Shown one piece after another: positions 1 to 8,284 of a DNA stretch of 64,000 nt. The number at the start of each line of letters is the position of its first letter. Positions within the stretch are counted from its first letter, which is position 1. The position numbers and the translations under genes are program-made. The DNA lies in the NCBI RefSeq assembly GCF_038595005.1, contig NZ_CP151997.1:186001-250000 (forward strand), read 5' to 3'. The stretch is from Chryseomicrobium sp. FSL W7-1435 (lineage in GTDB: Bacteria; Bacillota; Bacilli; Bacillales_A; Planococcaceae). Below the pieces are notes generated by a model that saw only the letters and a list, made by a program, of their open reading frames with translations, made no database searches and was not told the DNA's origin.

Positions 1-137
1 CTGAAAAAGGATGAAATAAGTGATCCATAGGTAGTTGTTCCTCCATTCATTATTCATTTGTTAATAGATTTCTTGTTTTTACTTAACAAATGTATATCTA
101 ATGTGAAGTATACAGAAAATTCTGCAGGAGTGCCAAT

Positions 138-168
138 AAAAAACCACAGACCCAAATGTGGTCTGTGG
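138..168 (-). terminator. Rho-independent terminator of the Lrp/AsnC gene
   Basis: On the minus strand a 9-bp stem (CCACAGACC / GGTCTGTGG) is followed by six T residues, 16 bases after the stop codon of the Lrp-type gene. No gene was seen in 1-137, which is AT-rich. Confidence 0.85.
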
Positions 169-183
169 TAGTTGATCTTGCTC

Positions 184-636
184 CTATAATTTAAGTCCGC
201 TCCGACTTTTAAAACGTCGCAATAAAATATGGCTTTCTACACGCGTGATTCCTTCAAAAGCATACAGTTCTTCGTTGATGAATTTTTCTAAGCTCTGAAA
301 ATCGTCCACCAATACATGCATATGTAATGTCGAAGGACCGGTCATTTGGTAACAGCTTGCTACGTTTGCGTTTTCAGCTAAATTTTCAGCTACTTCTACT
401 AGAGACTTCGGCTCACAGTCCACTTCAAAGAAGGCGGACACATTTTTTCCGACCTTTTCAGAGTTCACCACGACTGTAAACCGTTCAATGATGCCTCTTT
501 CCTGTAAATCATGTACGCGTTCCCGAACGGCCACTCGCGACAAACCTAACTCTTTCCCAATATCCACATAAGACATGCGGCCATTCATAGTTAGCAACTC
601 TAATATTTTCTTATCCGTCGCATCTATTCGTTCCAT
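184..636 (-). CDS. Lrp/AsnC family transcriptional regulator
   Basis: A 150-residue protein with the usual Lrp/AsnC plan. An N-terminal winged helix-turn-helix (about residues 4-60, with 'DIGKELGLSRVAVRERV' as the recognition region) is followed by an effector-binding RAM domain (about 65-145). Members of the family bind amino acids and form octamers that regulate amino acid or central metabolism; the ligand cannot be told here. The open frame extends 24 codons further upstream, but the start used is the ATG at 636, which has AGGAGG about nine bases in front of it. The gene is single and ends at its own terminator. Confidence 0.9.
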   Translation of the reverse strand: MERIDATDKKILELLTMNGRMSYVDIGKELGLSRVAVRERVHDLQERGIIERFTVVVNSEKVGKNVSAFFEVDCEPKSLVEVAENLAENANVASCYQMTGPSTLHMHVLVDDFQSLEKFINEELYAFEGITRVESHILLRRFKSRSGLKL

Positions 637-712
637 TTCGACACGCCTCCTCATGCATTTCCTTAGTTCGATTACGTTGTGTATCAAATATACCTTATTT
701 TTAACCAAATTG

Positions 713-740
713 AAAAAGAAGTGAGGGGTTTCCTCACTTC
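713..740 (-). terminator. Terminator of the HD-GYP/cyclase operon
   Basis: Minus-strand stem GAAGTGAGG / CCTCACTTC with a short loop and a T5 tail, 20 bases past the cyclase stop codon. Confidence 0.85.
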
Positions 741-760
741 CTGTTATATTTCTTGTCTAC

Positions 761-2599
761 TTATGTCGTTATTTCCTGGGAAATAGTCACGATTTCTTCG
801 ATAGTCGGCCTACACACTAGCCTAACCACCTCTATTGGCAGCTCTATCCCTTTGAACTGCGTAGCAAAACGTTCGACTTTTGCTTCTACTGGCCAACCAG
901 ACATCCCCTCTATCTCTCGGTAACTGGCAGCTGTCATGACGATGTCGCCACCTTGGCTGAGCTGTTGAACGCGTGCAGCTAAATTGACAGTCCGTCCAAA
1001 ATAATCAAGAAGGTCGTTGGCATTAACAGCAATCGCAGCGCCTTGGTGGAACCCAATCTTGATTTCAACCGGTTGCGACAATTGCTGTTGCAGTTCTTGA
1101 ATCGAGTGTTGAATAGCAGTGGCAGCCCGCATCGCCTGCCGAACATCTGTGAACACAGCCATCACAGAATCGCCAATTGTTTTCACAATTGTCCCGTCAT
1201 GATCTTGGATGTGTTCTTTTAAATAAGTGAAGTGGTGACGGACGTCTGTATAGGCCAGTGCATCCCCAATACGTTCATAAAGAGCAGTTGATTCTTTTAA
1301 ATCTGTAAACAATACTGTCATATCACTGACTTGAATTTCAAGATCTGGTGCAAGCACTTCTGTAGCAAACAAGTCGCGATAGAGTTGCAAGGATGTCAAT
1401 TCACGTGCAGTAAGTGCATCTTTCCCCCACATGAGCTCTTCAATCATAAACACAATCTCGGACTCGCTTGTATTTTGAACAGTAAATTTTGACTGTGGTT
1501 TACTATGTGTTTGATCAAATCCATCTGTCGACCATGTGAATTGTTTTACCGCTTCTCCGGCATCCTCTTCTACTTGAATCGTGTGATTGTGCTGCATGAT
1601 TCGGTAGCGGTGTGGCTGTTCCCAATCAGGTAGCGTCAATTCCACAGATTCTCCTGCAGGAATGCGAAATTGGCCTAGTATATGGCGTGCATTCATCGGG
1701 CCGTTGATACAAAAAAGCTGAGCATCAATTTTACGAATGGCAGGTGACACATCAAAACGCATTTCAATGGCTTGATCAAAATCAACTTGATAATCTACAC
1801 CACATAGTTCACAGTGTACTTCTCCTGATACCTCTCGCAGTGTCGTCACTTGTTTTTTGGGCACGCGACAATTGGGGCACAATAAACTCCATTTTTGTTG
1901 CAACAGGCCATGCTTAGTCGCAAGTAGGAAGAGGGAAAGCATTTCTTTCCGGTCAATCCCCCACTCTCTGGCAAGACGGTAAGGTTGCATATCTGTAACA
2001 TCTTCATCGTTAGCTGTGCTTAGAAAATCTACAAGCCTTGTAAGCAGACCTACTTGTTGAAAGTCGTTTTCTAAACGCTTCACACGTTTAGTTAGTAACT
2101 CTATGTCAACGTCCGTCTTCAGTTTAGCCTGTGGTCGCGGGGCGTTATTTTTAAAAGCAATGGCTGCTGCATCTGCATAAATAAAAATGCCAAAGAGCTG
2201 AGGAATGACCACCTTCTGAAGCGCTACTTTACCGAGAAGGTTGGCATAAGTAAACTTCCCATCAATAGCAAGATACGTCGTTTGGTTGTCCAGTGGTCGC
2301 AGAGATACTTTCCATAGTGCGCGGACAATCGGACTTTTTTGGTAAATTCGCTCTATCTCAAACCATTCATTACGTATCCAAGAAAATGTGTGCTCGTGCC
2401 ACTTAATAGGAATTAGACCAAGTGCTTTTGCAGTGGCGTGGCGATAATAAGAACTTCCCGTCGTCTCAAACTCTCCAAACTGTACCGGAAATAGATCAAT
2501 GTAATGATTAAAGTGATTAGAGTCTGAAAGAACTTCCCACGCAGCTTCTATTGGCATGTGAATAACTCTTTCCTCCGAGACAACAAGATCTTTGGTCAT
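761..2599 (-). CDS. SRPBCC - zinc ribbon - class III nucleotide cyclase
   Basis: A 612-residue multidomain protein. Residues 1-150 look like an SRPBCC/START ligand-binding fold. Around residues 240-265 there is a zinc ribbon (CPNC ... CELC), within a region resembling the DUF5939 linker. The C-terminus (about 425-600) is a class III adenylate/guanylate cyclase domain with both metal aspartates visible ('VLFTDLKEST' and 'IGDSVMAVF') and the 'TVNLAARV' Asn/Arg pair, so it should be active. The likely product is cAMP or another cyclic nucleotide from NTP; the substrate choice is not certain. It follows the HD-GYP gene by 12 bases with its own AAGGAG site, so the two are one operon. No membrane segment was seen, so a cytoplasmic sensor enzyme is likely. 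Confidence 0.85.
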   Translation of the reverse strand: MTKDLVVSEERVIHMPIEAAWEVLSDSNHFNHYIDLFPVQFGEFETTGSSYYRHATAKALGLIPIKWHEHTFSWIRNEWFEIERIYQKSPIVRALWKVSLRPLDNQTTYLAIDGKFTYANLLGKVALQKVVIPQLFGIFIYADAAAIAFKNNAPRPQAKLKTDVDIELLTKRVKRLENDFQQVGLLTRLVDFLSTANDEDVTDMQPYRLAREWGIDRKEMLSLFLLATKHGLLQQKWSLLCPNCRVPKKQVTTLREVSGEVHCELCGVDYQVDFDQAIEMRFDVSPAIRKIDAQLFCINGPMNARHILGQFRIPAGESVELTLPDWEQPHRYRIMQHNHTIQVEEDAGEAVKQFTWSTDGFDQTHSKPQSKFTVQNTSESEIVFMIEELMWGKDALTARELTSLQLYRDLFATEVLAPDLEIQVSDMTVLFTDLKESTALYERIGDALAYTDVRHHFTYLKEHIQDHDGTIVKTIGDSVMAVFTDVRQAMRAATAIQHSIQELQQQLSQPVEIKIGFHQGAAIAVNANDLLDYFGRTVNLAARVQQLSQGGDIVMTAASYREIEGMSGWPVEAKVERFATQFKGIELPIEVVRLVCRPTIEEIVTISQEITT

Positions 2600-2611
2600 G
2601 GACGTAGCTCC

Positions 2612-3700
2612 TTAAACATCAGAATAGGACGTACGAATTTCATTAAAACGATCAAAATGCCTTAGGAACAAGTCGGTCAACTGGGGATCGAACTGGAAGC
2701 CTGCTTGCTGTTGAAAATACAGTAAAATCTCTTCATCGCTCCACGGTTTTTTATAGACGCGCGCACTGCCTAATGCATCAAACACATCGGCGATTGCCGT
2801 GATGCGGCCAAAAATATGAATTTGCTCTCCTTTGAGCTGGTTCGGGTAGCCTTTTCCATCCCACCGTTCGTGATGCTGATGGGCAATGATAGCAGCAGTT
2901 TGCAACAAATCCCGTTTAGAGTGCCTAAACACCTCATAGCCTATGGCAGCATGTTCTTTCATCACTTGGTATTCCTCGTCATTTAGACGTCCAGGTTTTA
3001 ACAAGATCGCATCTGGCGTCGCCACCTTCCCGATATCGTGCATCGGTGACGCCATTCGTAACATGTCCCGTTGTTTTTTAGGAATGCCTGCAAGTTTCGC
3101 TAGTTCATAAGAATACAAGGCTACGCGCCGCACATGGTTACTTGTTTCTTTCGAGCGACTTTCACCGATTTGTCCCATGATTTCAATCATTTCTTGCTGT
3201 GTCTTGAGAAGTTCATTATGTAATAACCGCGCTTCGATCGCTTTCCCTGCGTAAGTGGCAGCGAGCTGAATCAGCTGCTGGTCCTCTTTCGAGAAAGCCG
3301 TCCCTACGGGCAGTTTGTTAATGGCTTGAAAAGCACCAAAATAAATTCCTTGAGCATTTTGGAAAGGGACCGTCAAAATGGAATACGTTCGATAACCCGT
3401 TTTTTCGTCGATCGAGCGATTAAAGCGATCGTCTTTATAGGCATCATCGATACGAAGCGATTCTCCTTGCTGAATTGATACACCTACAAATCCACTATCG
3501 GCTGGGATGCGGATGGGTTCAATCCCCTGTGCAACAAGTGTCCAGTTTTCATGAGAGACTTCATCATGCAGCCACACGGTACACCTGTCAGCTCCCGCCA
3601 AATCTTTCCCGAGCTGGGCAAGCTCTACGAGGACTGGTTCAAGTTCAGTCTCACCAGAAATGACAGCGATCGATTCAAATATCTTTGTTAATTTATCCAT
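2612..3700 (-). CDS. GAF - HD-GYP domain phosphodiesterase
   Basis: A 362-residue protein with an N-terminal GAF sensor domain (about 1-160) and a C-terminal HD-GYP domain (about 170-355). The metal-binding HD is in 'MHDIGK', and the signature reads 'HHERWDGKGYP', so all HD-GYP landmarks are present. HD-GYP enzymes hydrolyse cyclic di-GMP to linear pGpG or GMP. The longest frame starts three codons earlier at 3709, but that ATG abuts the AAGGG site; the ATG at 3700 has normal spacing and was chosen. It is the first gene of an operon with the class III cyclase, which suggests two nucleotide second messengers handled together. The GAF ligand is unknown. Confidence 0.88.
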   Translation of the reverse strand: MDKLTKIFESIAVISGETELEPVLVELAQLGKDLAGADRCTVWLHDEVSHENWTLVAQGIEPIRIPADSGFVGVSIQQGESLRIDDAYKDDRFNRSIDEKTGYRTYSILTVPFQNAQGIYFGAFQAINKLPVGTAFSKEDQQLIQLAATYAGKAIEARLLHNELLKTQQEMIEIMGQIGESRSKETSNHVRRVALYSYELAKLAGIPKKQRDMLRMASPMHDIGKVATPDAILLKPGRLNDEEYQVMKEHAAIGYEVFRHSKRDLLQTAAIIAHQHHERWDGKGYPNQLKGEQIHIFGRITAIADVFDALGSARVYKKPWSDEEILLYFQQQAGFQFDPQLTDLFLRHFDRFNEIRTSYSDV

Positions 3701-3799
3701 CTCTCTCATCCCTTCGCCCCACGAAATTAGTACTGTTATTTTAGCACGTATGTGCTACATTTAGATAGAGATTACTCAGAAATTAAAGGGGATGACCAG

Positions 3800-4144
3800 A
3801 TGACTCCATTTTCTTATTTGTTAATCGGCCATCTGGTCGGGGATTATTTGTTTCAAACGAGTTGGATGGCGGAAAAAAAAGCTAAACAATGGGCACCACT
3901 GCTTATTCATTGTGCCATTTATACTACTGCCGTTGCGTTGCTTGGCGTCTGGGGTGGCGTCGTGTTTCCTCCACTTGTCTACGTTGTGTTATTTTTGTCT
4001 CACGTTCTATTAGACCGCAGGACCTTCGTAGTTTGGTGGAATGCAACAATCATGAAGAACACTACGCAGAATTGGCTGTTCACTATGACTGATCAGATAT
4101 TCCACGTGATTATTCTTGCGCTACTCGTTCATTACTTTATCTAG
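3800..4144 (+). CDS. DUF3307 family membrane protein
   Basis: A 114-residue hydrophobic protein with about four predicted membrane segments. The opening 'LLIGHLVGDYLFQTSWMA' and the later 'LSHVLLDRR' match my memory of the DUF3307 family, whose function is unknown. The start at 3800 is preceded by AAAGGGG at good spacing; the open frame begins 16 codons earlier without such a site. It is transcribed away from the HD-GYP gene and lies 56 bases before a DUF1648 gene. Confidence 0.75.
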   Translation: MTPFSYLLIGHLVGDYLFQTSWMAEKKAKQWAPLLIHCAIYTTAVALLGVWGGVVFPPLVYVVLFLSHVLLDRRTFVVWWNATIMKNTTQNWLFTMTDQIFHVIILALLVHYFI

Positions 4145-4200
4145 TAATCGATGAAACATTTGGCCACTTCTTCCGTATAAAAGGAAAGGGGTGGTTTTTT

Positions 4201-4719
4201 ATGTGGAAACAGAATCGACCGCACATTGAACTTGAAGCAACAAACATGGAGCGGCTATTGCTTGTCCTGACAGTAGGTATCTACATTACTTGGATAGGCT
4301 GGCTGGCGTTTCAGTGGTCCTCGCTTCCAGCTGAGTTACCTGCACATTTTGGAATAGATGGTGAGGTAAATCGATGGGGCTCTAAATGGGAGTTGCTTAT
4401 TTTACCTGGTATATCTGGTATCCTTGGATTCTTTATGATTTGGCTCCGCAAGAAACCAGAGTGGCATAACTATCCTGTGAACATCACTAAAGAGAATGCC
4501 CCATTTTATTACCGGTTGTCTCGAAACTTGCTCGTTTGGATCACATTTGTGATTGTGGCAGGGTTTGCCTGGCTAACCTGGGACATCGTCCAGATTGCAA
4601 AGAGTAATAGTCCTTTTCTTGAAAACTGGTTCATGCCTGTATTCTTGACAGCTACTTTTGCACCTGTTGTCTACTTCTTCTTTAAAATGTTTCGCTATCA
4701 GTCTAAAAATAATGCGTAA
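4201..4719 (+). CDS. DUF1648 domain membrane protein
   Basis: A 172-residue membrane protein. An N-terminal transmembrane helix (about 20-38) is followed by the DUF1648 signature 'LPAHFGIDGEVNRWGSK' and three more hydrophobic segments. DUF1648 proteins include SdpI-like immunity relatives, but the motif alone does not show an immunity role. It may be read with the DUF3307 gene upstream and ends at a clear terminator. Confidence 0.75.
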   Translation: MWKQNRPHIELEATNMERLLLVLTVGIYITWIGWLAFQWSSLPAELPAHFGIDGEVNRWGSKWELLILPGISGILGFFMIWLRKKPEWHNYPVNITKENAPFYYRLSRNLLVWITFVIVAGFAWLTWDIVQIAKSNSPFLENWFMPVFLTATFAPVVYFFFKMFRYQSKNNA

Positions 4720-4721
4720 TG

Positions 4722-4759
4722 AAAGCAGCTAACCCGCGTGAGTGGGTCAGCTGCTTTTT
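4722..4759. terminator. Shared terminator between convergent genes
   Basis: Stem AAGCAGCT-ACCC / GGGT-AGCTGCTT with a T5 run on the plus strand and an A-rich left flank, so it can serve both the DUF1648 gene and the convergent YxjI-like gene. Confidence 0.85.
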
Positions 4760-5262
4760 CAGTTGAATGCTGAAATGGAAGAAGCGGCTGCAGACTCATC
4801 TGCTTTAACACAGTCAATAGCCACAACAATGCCAATCATGATTTCTTCCATCGCCTCTTTGTAGACCGTCACTTGGTAACTGTCTCCCCACGTGAACCAT
4901 TCCTGCGATACACTTCCGATAACTTCTCCATTTTGTAGAACATCAAACGTCATATCCCACCAGTTCCCTTGCACTTCAATTCCAGCCGCATCTATGGAGT
5001 AGCGTGCTTTGAAGAAGGAAAATTCTTTCTTGATAGTGAGTACTTGCTGCCCGTTAACTTCTAGAAAGAATTGAGGTAAGAAGCTGAAAGTCTTTTTTGT
5101 AATCATCGCCACTTCCGTACGCGATGTATCAAAGATACTAAACGTCTTAGGGATTTTCATGAAGCTTCCTTCTACGTAGTATGCGTCCTGCTGCTGTTCG
5201 TCTTTTACTGTAAATTGACCATTCAAACTGAACACTTTTTGCTTAATATACAACTGCCTCAT
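4759..5262 (-). CDS. LURP-one-related / YxjI-like protein
   Basis: A 167-residue protein that begins 'MRQLYIKQKVFSLNGQFTV' and continues as a beta-rich chain with repeated 'V.GSF', 'I..T...F' strands, typical of the LURP-one-related (tubby-like) family, of which B. subtilis YxjI is a member. Its function is unknown; a membrane- or phospholipid-associated role is only inferred from the fold. Two ATGs are close together; 5262 has the better spacing to GGAAGGGG than 5268. Confidence 0.72.
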   Translation of the reverse strand: MRQLYIKQKVFSLNGQFTVKDEQQQDAYYVEGSFMKIPKTFSIFDTSRTEVAMITKKTFSFLPQFFLEVNGQQVLTIKKEFSFFKARYSIDAAGIEVQGNWWDMTFDVLQNGEVIGSVSQEWFTWGDSYQVTVYKEAMEEIMIGIVVAIDCVKADESAAASSISAFN

Positions 5263-5359
5263 GTACATGACCCCTTCCAATTACTGTCTAGTTCTTTTAC
5301 GAATGACGTAGTCAAAAGATTCAAACTTATGGCATACTGAATCAGAAAGGATGTTGCAC

Positions 5360-5809
5360 ATGAATGAACAAGCAAAAGAGTATTGGAAAGATTACTGGCT
5401 ACAGCAACAACAAGAACCACCTGCGAAAGTTACCGCTTGGCAGTTCGGTGCCGATCCTGATTACTTAGCTGAACAAGTTAAGAAAGGAATAAAATCAGCA
5501 ACTTGTTCGGCTCATGTGTTTTACAAGCATGAAGAGGAGCCTCTTCCAGAAGTTAATGACTATAGTATAGTTTTAAACAGCAAAGATAAACCAGTTGCCA
5601 TCATTCGCACAACCGAGGTCACCCTGATGCCGATGAATGAAGTTCCAGAGTCATTTGCACGTGCAGAGGGCGAAGGTGACTTATCATACGAGTATTGGCA
5701 CCGAGTTCACGTCGAATTTTTCACCAAAGAGTTGGCTGAGTTAGGATTATCCTTCAGTGAAGATTTGTTGCTTGTCTGCGAGCGTTTTGAGCTTGTAAAT
5801 GCAAAATAG
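5360..5809 (+). CDS. ASCH domain protein
   Basis: A 149-residue protein. 'WQFGADPDYLAEQVKKGIKSATCSAH' (residues about 26-51, abbreviated here) and 'SFARAEGEGDLSYEYW' fit the ASCH/PUA-like family thought to bind RNA or nucleotides; some members hydrolyse N4-acetylcytidine. Whether this one does is unknown. The start at 5360 was preferred over 5351 because GAAAGG lies nine bases before it and would overlap the earlier ATG. It stands alone and ends in a hairpin shared with the sortase gene. Confidence 0.8.
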   Translation: MNEQAKEYWKDYWLQQQQEPPAKVTAWQFGADPDYLAEQVKKGIKSATCSAHVFYKHEEEPLPEVNDYSIVLNSKDKPVAIIRTTEVTLMPMNEVPESFARAEGEGDLSYEYWHRVHVEFFTKELAELGLSFSEDLLLVCERFELVNAK

Positions 5810-5831
5810 GGCTTGCAGTTTCGCAAGCCCT
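5808..5831. terminator. Bidirectional terminator hairpin
   Basis: Stem AGGGCTTGC / GCAAGCCCT with a 6-base loop between the convergent ASCH and sortase genes. The T tails are short. Confidence 0.7.
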
Positions 5832-5846
5832 GCCCATTATTTATTG

Positions 5847-6821
5847 CTACTCATTCTTCATTTCTGCCATCTCAGACTCATTCAAATCTACATCTACAGA
5901 AGAGACAAAGTACTGCGTACCCTCCACTCCATCCACTATAACCTTCTTCCGATCAAATAAAGAAGCTGTATGAATTTTTTCGAGCTCCCCTGTCTCAGGG
6001 TCTTTTGCATAGACGCGGTAGCCAATAATGGCATCGTCACGAACTGCGTGCCAAGAAAGCGTATTTGTTGCTTCATTCAAAGTGATTTCTGAAGGTGCTT
6101 CTGGATCTTTTTCCAAAACACTTGAATCAGAAACAAGCTTCGTCGTAACAACTAACCGTTGATCATGAGAACCTACATCACGATTGAATGTTCCTGTACA
6201 AGTAATCAAATTAAGTAACTGACCACTAGAGGGACCAAAGATCTCTCGAATTGGCGCCTCTTCAGTTTTATAACTCACTTTTTCCACTACTTCGAAAACC
6301 ATCTCGCGACCATCTGCATCCGTCACAATAACTTGCTCGCCAACTTCTACGTTCTCAAGCTCGTAGAAAATAGCGGGTCCTGTTGTACTATCGACATGTC
6401 CTGCAAGTACAGAGTGCCCTTTCGCTCCAACTTTGTAACCTGGCTCGAACCAACCGACCTCATCTGGATCATCTGGAACACCCATTTCTCCGTTTTCCAA
6501 AACCCCTGTTGGTTGAACCACTGCCTTTACACCGATAGAGGGGATTTCAATCGTCTGAGGCGTAATCCCCTGAACAGCATTCAAGCGCTGTTTCTGGAGT
6601 TCTTTTAAAGTTTCTCGCTGCTTTGGGAGGATAGGAAACTCAGCAATTTTATCGACATCTTCTTGAATCTCCGTGAGTGTTTTGACTTTGGTGCGCGGCT
6701 GCTCTTTCGACTCATCTGTTTGTTCTTGTGCACCGATTAAATCATTCGGCACTGGATTTAATACGAAATAGAGGACAGCAATCAAAAGTACTGCCACTAT
6801 CATTGGATACCATCGCTTCAT
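5847..6821 (-). CDS. Class D/F-like sortase with a C-terminal FN3-like extension
   Basis: A 324-residue membrane-anchored transpeptidase. An N-terminal hydrophobic anchor (about 5-22) and a charged linker precede a sortase domain (about 85-230) with the catalytic triad visible: His about 142 in 'LAGHVDS', Cys about 208 in 'NLITCTG', Arg about 222 in 'DQRLVV'. Sortases cut surface proteins at an LPxTG-type motif and join them to peptidoglycan. After the catalytic domain there are about 95 more residues that read like a fibronectin type III module ('NTLSWHAVRDDAIIGYRVYA'), which is unusual for a sortase. The gene lies directly after a gene for a protein with an MPATG sorting signal, its probable substrate. 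The exact class cannot be fixed by eye. Confidence 0.85.
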   Translation of the reverse strand: MKRWYPMIVAVLLIAVLYFVLNPVPNDLIGAQEQTDESKEQPRTKVKTLTEIQEDVDKIAEFPILPKQRETLKELQKQRLNAVQGITPQTIEIPSIGVKAVVQPTGVLENGEMGVPDDPDEVGWFEPGYKVGAKGHSVLAGHVDSTTGPAIFYELENVEVGEQVIVTDADGREMVFEVVEKVSYKTEEAPIREIFGPSSGQLLNLITCTGTFNRDVGSHDQRLVVTTKLVSDSSVLEKDPEAPSEITLNEATNTLSWHAVRDDAIIGYRVYAKDPETGELEKIHTASLFDRKKVIVDGVEGTQYFVSSVDVDLNESEMAEMKNE

Positions 6822-6853
6822 TGTCTAGTCCTCCTCCCTTACAGAATATGTAG

Positions 6854-6886
6854 AAAATAGAGGGAGCGCATGTCTCCCCCTATTTG
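6854..6886 (-). terminator. Intercistronic hairpin between the cell-wall protein and sortase
   Basis: Minus-strand stem AAATAGgGGGAG / CTCCCtCTATTT with a 7-base loop, four bases after the surface-protein stop and ahead of the sortase ribosome site. It probably terminates most transcripts, so less sortase than substrate would be made. Confidence 0.65.
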
Positions 6887-6889
6887 AAA

Positions 6890-8230
6890 TTATTGTTGTT
6901 TGGCTTGGCGATACATGATTGTACTTGCTGCACCAATAATTAGTACGCTAAGTGACATCCACACCTTCATCATAGATGAAGAAGTTTCTGAACCACCTAA
7001 ACCAGTTGCTGGCATTTTATCTGGAGCCATTGTAGCAAACTGCTCTGGGAATTGGTCAACGATTGAGAAGCTCAATAATTTTCCTAGGTCAAACATGATG
7101 GCATAGCCTTCACGGTACTTAGCATATGAACCTTCATAGTCGCCAGTTACATAAAGCTCAAATGTATCGATTACTGAATTTTCATGTGCTGTAACAGCTG
7201 CAATCGTATCTTCTAGAGGCATACGATTTTCAGTAGCAGTGCTTAAAAGTGTGCCTAAATCTTCAGCAAACATACCCGTCAGTGTTGATTTCGCTTCGTC
7301 TACACCTTCTTGGTTGTCATTTGCACGAGCCGATGACAGGTCACCTTGAACTGAGATATGCTCGCCTGTCCAAATTTGTTCGAACTGAGTTGCTGCCTCA
7401 TCTCCATAAAATGTAGAGATAGCTCCTGTAAACTCTGCAGTGTTTTGATCCTGTGCCCAATCTACGAAGTCAAAGTCTGGAGATGCTGTGAATCCTTTTT
7501 GCAAGCTAAGCTGTGCAAGTGCAAAGTGTTCTGCAGCAATGCGATTGACAGTAGAGCGGAAGTCACCAGCTGGAGTATTTGGATCTGTGAACTTATCCGG
7601 GAACTGTGCATGGATAGCTCCACTGATTGCTGCTCCTGCTCCAAAGATTTGTTTGAAACCGTCTAAGTATGTCATATAAGAGGCTTCAAATTCACCTGCT
7701 ACATACAAGTCAAATGTGTCTTGTACAAAGTCCTCATGCTGGCGTAATGCGTCTTTTGCACCGTCAGCTGGAAGATTACCTTCTGTAGCGGTTCCTAAGA
7801 AGTCACCCATTTCAGTTACGAATGCTTCAATGCCATCTAAAGCTTCTTGCTTCATTTCTTCGTCGCCCTCTTTAACAGCCATGGCGTAATCATCTGTTCC
7901 CATGTTGTGCTTATCAAAGATTTCAACGAACGCTGCTCCGCCTTCTTCTCCATAAACAGAGGCAATAACAGGTTCCATATCTGCTGCGTTTTCATCCAAA
8001 GCCGCCATTGCTGCTTCAGCCGCCTCATCACCGTCATAAATTTTCATCATACTGTCCACAGCAAGTACATAGTGCTCAGATAACAAGGCATCTAACGTTG
8101 CCCGTAGCTCAACACCGGAAGTATCTGTTGATGGCGCATTTTCCGCCGCAAATGCTGGGGTCATCCCTGGTATCAATAATGCTGCTCCTGCTAATGGAGC
8201 TAGTAGTTTTCTTAATTTCATTTTCTTCAC
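6890..8230 (-). CDS. Cell-wall-anchored protein with two helical repeats and an MPATG sorting signal
   Basis: A 446-residue secreted protein. It has a signal peptide (about 1-29, ending in 'PAFAA'), then two related all-helical modules of about 160-170 residues (about 40-215 and 225-395). Each carries a 'LSEHYVLAVDSMMKIYDG' or 'AAEHFALAQLSLQKGF' start, a 'SVYGEEGGAAF' or 'TFYGDEAATQF' motif and an 'HE.FV.DTF.LYV.G..E.SY' end. The C-terminus is a classic sorting signal: 'KMPATGLGG', a hydrophobic stretch and a short basic tail. Similar helical modules occur in cell-surface proteins of Paenibacillus-type bacteria, but I know of no proven role. It is first in an operon with its presumed sortase. 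Confidence 0.82.
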   Translation of the reverse strand: MKKMKLRKLLAPLAGAALLIPGMTPAFAAENAPSTDTSGVELRATLDALLSEHYVLAVDSMMKIYDGDEAAEAAMAALDENAADMEPVIASVYGEEGGAAFVEIFDKHNMGTDDYAMAVKEGDEEMKQEALDGIEAFVTEMGDFLGTATEGNLPADGAKDALRQHEDFVQDTFDLYVAGEFEASYMTYLDGFKQIFGAGAAISGAIHAQFPDKFTDPNTPAGDFRSTVNRIAAEHFALAQLSLQKGFTASPDFDFVDWAQDQNTAEFTGAISTFYGDEAATQFEQIWTGEHISVQGDLSSARANDNQEGVDEAKSTLTGMFAEDLGTLLSTATENRMPLEDTIAAVTAHENSVIDTFELYVTGDYEGSYAKYREGYAIMFDLGKLLSFSIVDQFPEQFATMAPDKMPATGLGGSETSSSMMKVWMSLSVLIIGAASTIMYRQAKQQ

Positions 8231-8231
8231 T

Positions 8232-8264
8232 CCTTCGTTTTTTTCTCTAAAAAGCTAACGAAGG
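8232..8264 (-). promoter_or_regulatory. Inverted repeat overlapping the ribosome-binding region
   Basis: In the leader of the cell-wall protein the 8-base arms CCTTCGTT and AACGAAGG are separated by 17 bases; the second arm runs into the ribosome binding site (GAAGGAG). Folding would hide the site. A role in control is inference. Confidence 0.45.
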
Positions 8265-8284
8265 AAATCACGTAATGGATCACT

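Noticed and set aside
7358-8250. Several plus-strand frames across the cell-wall protein
   Set aside because: They are low-complexity shadows of the helical repeats on the opposite strand.
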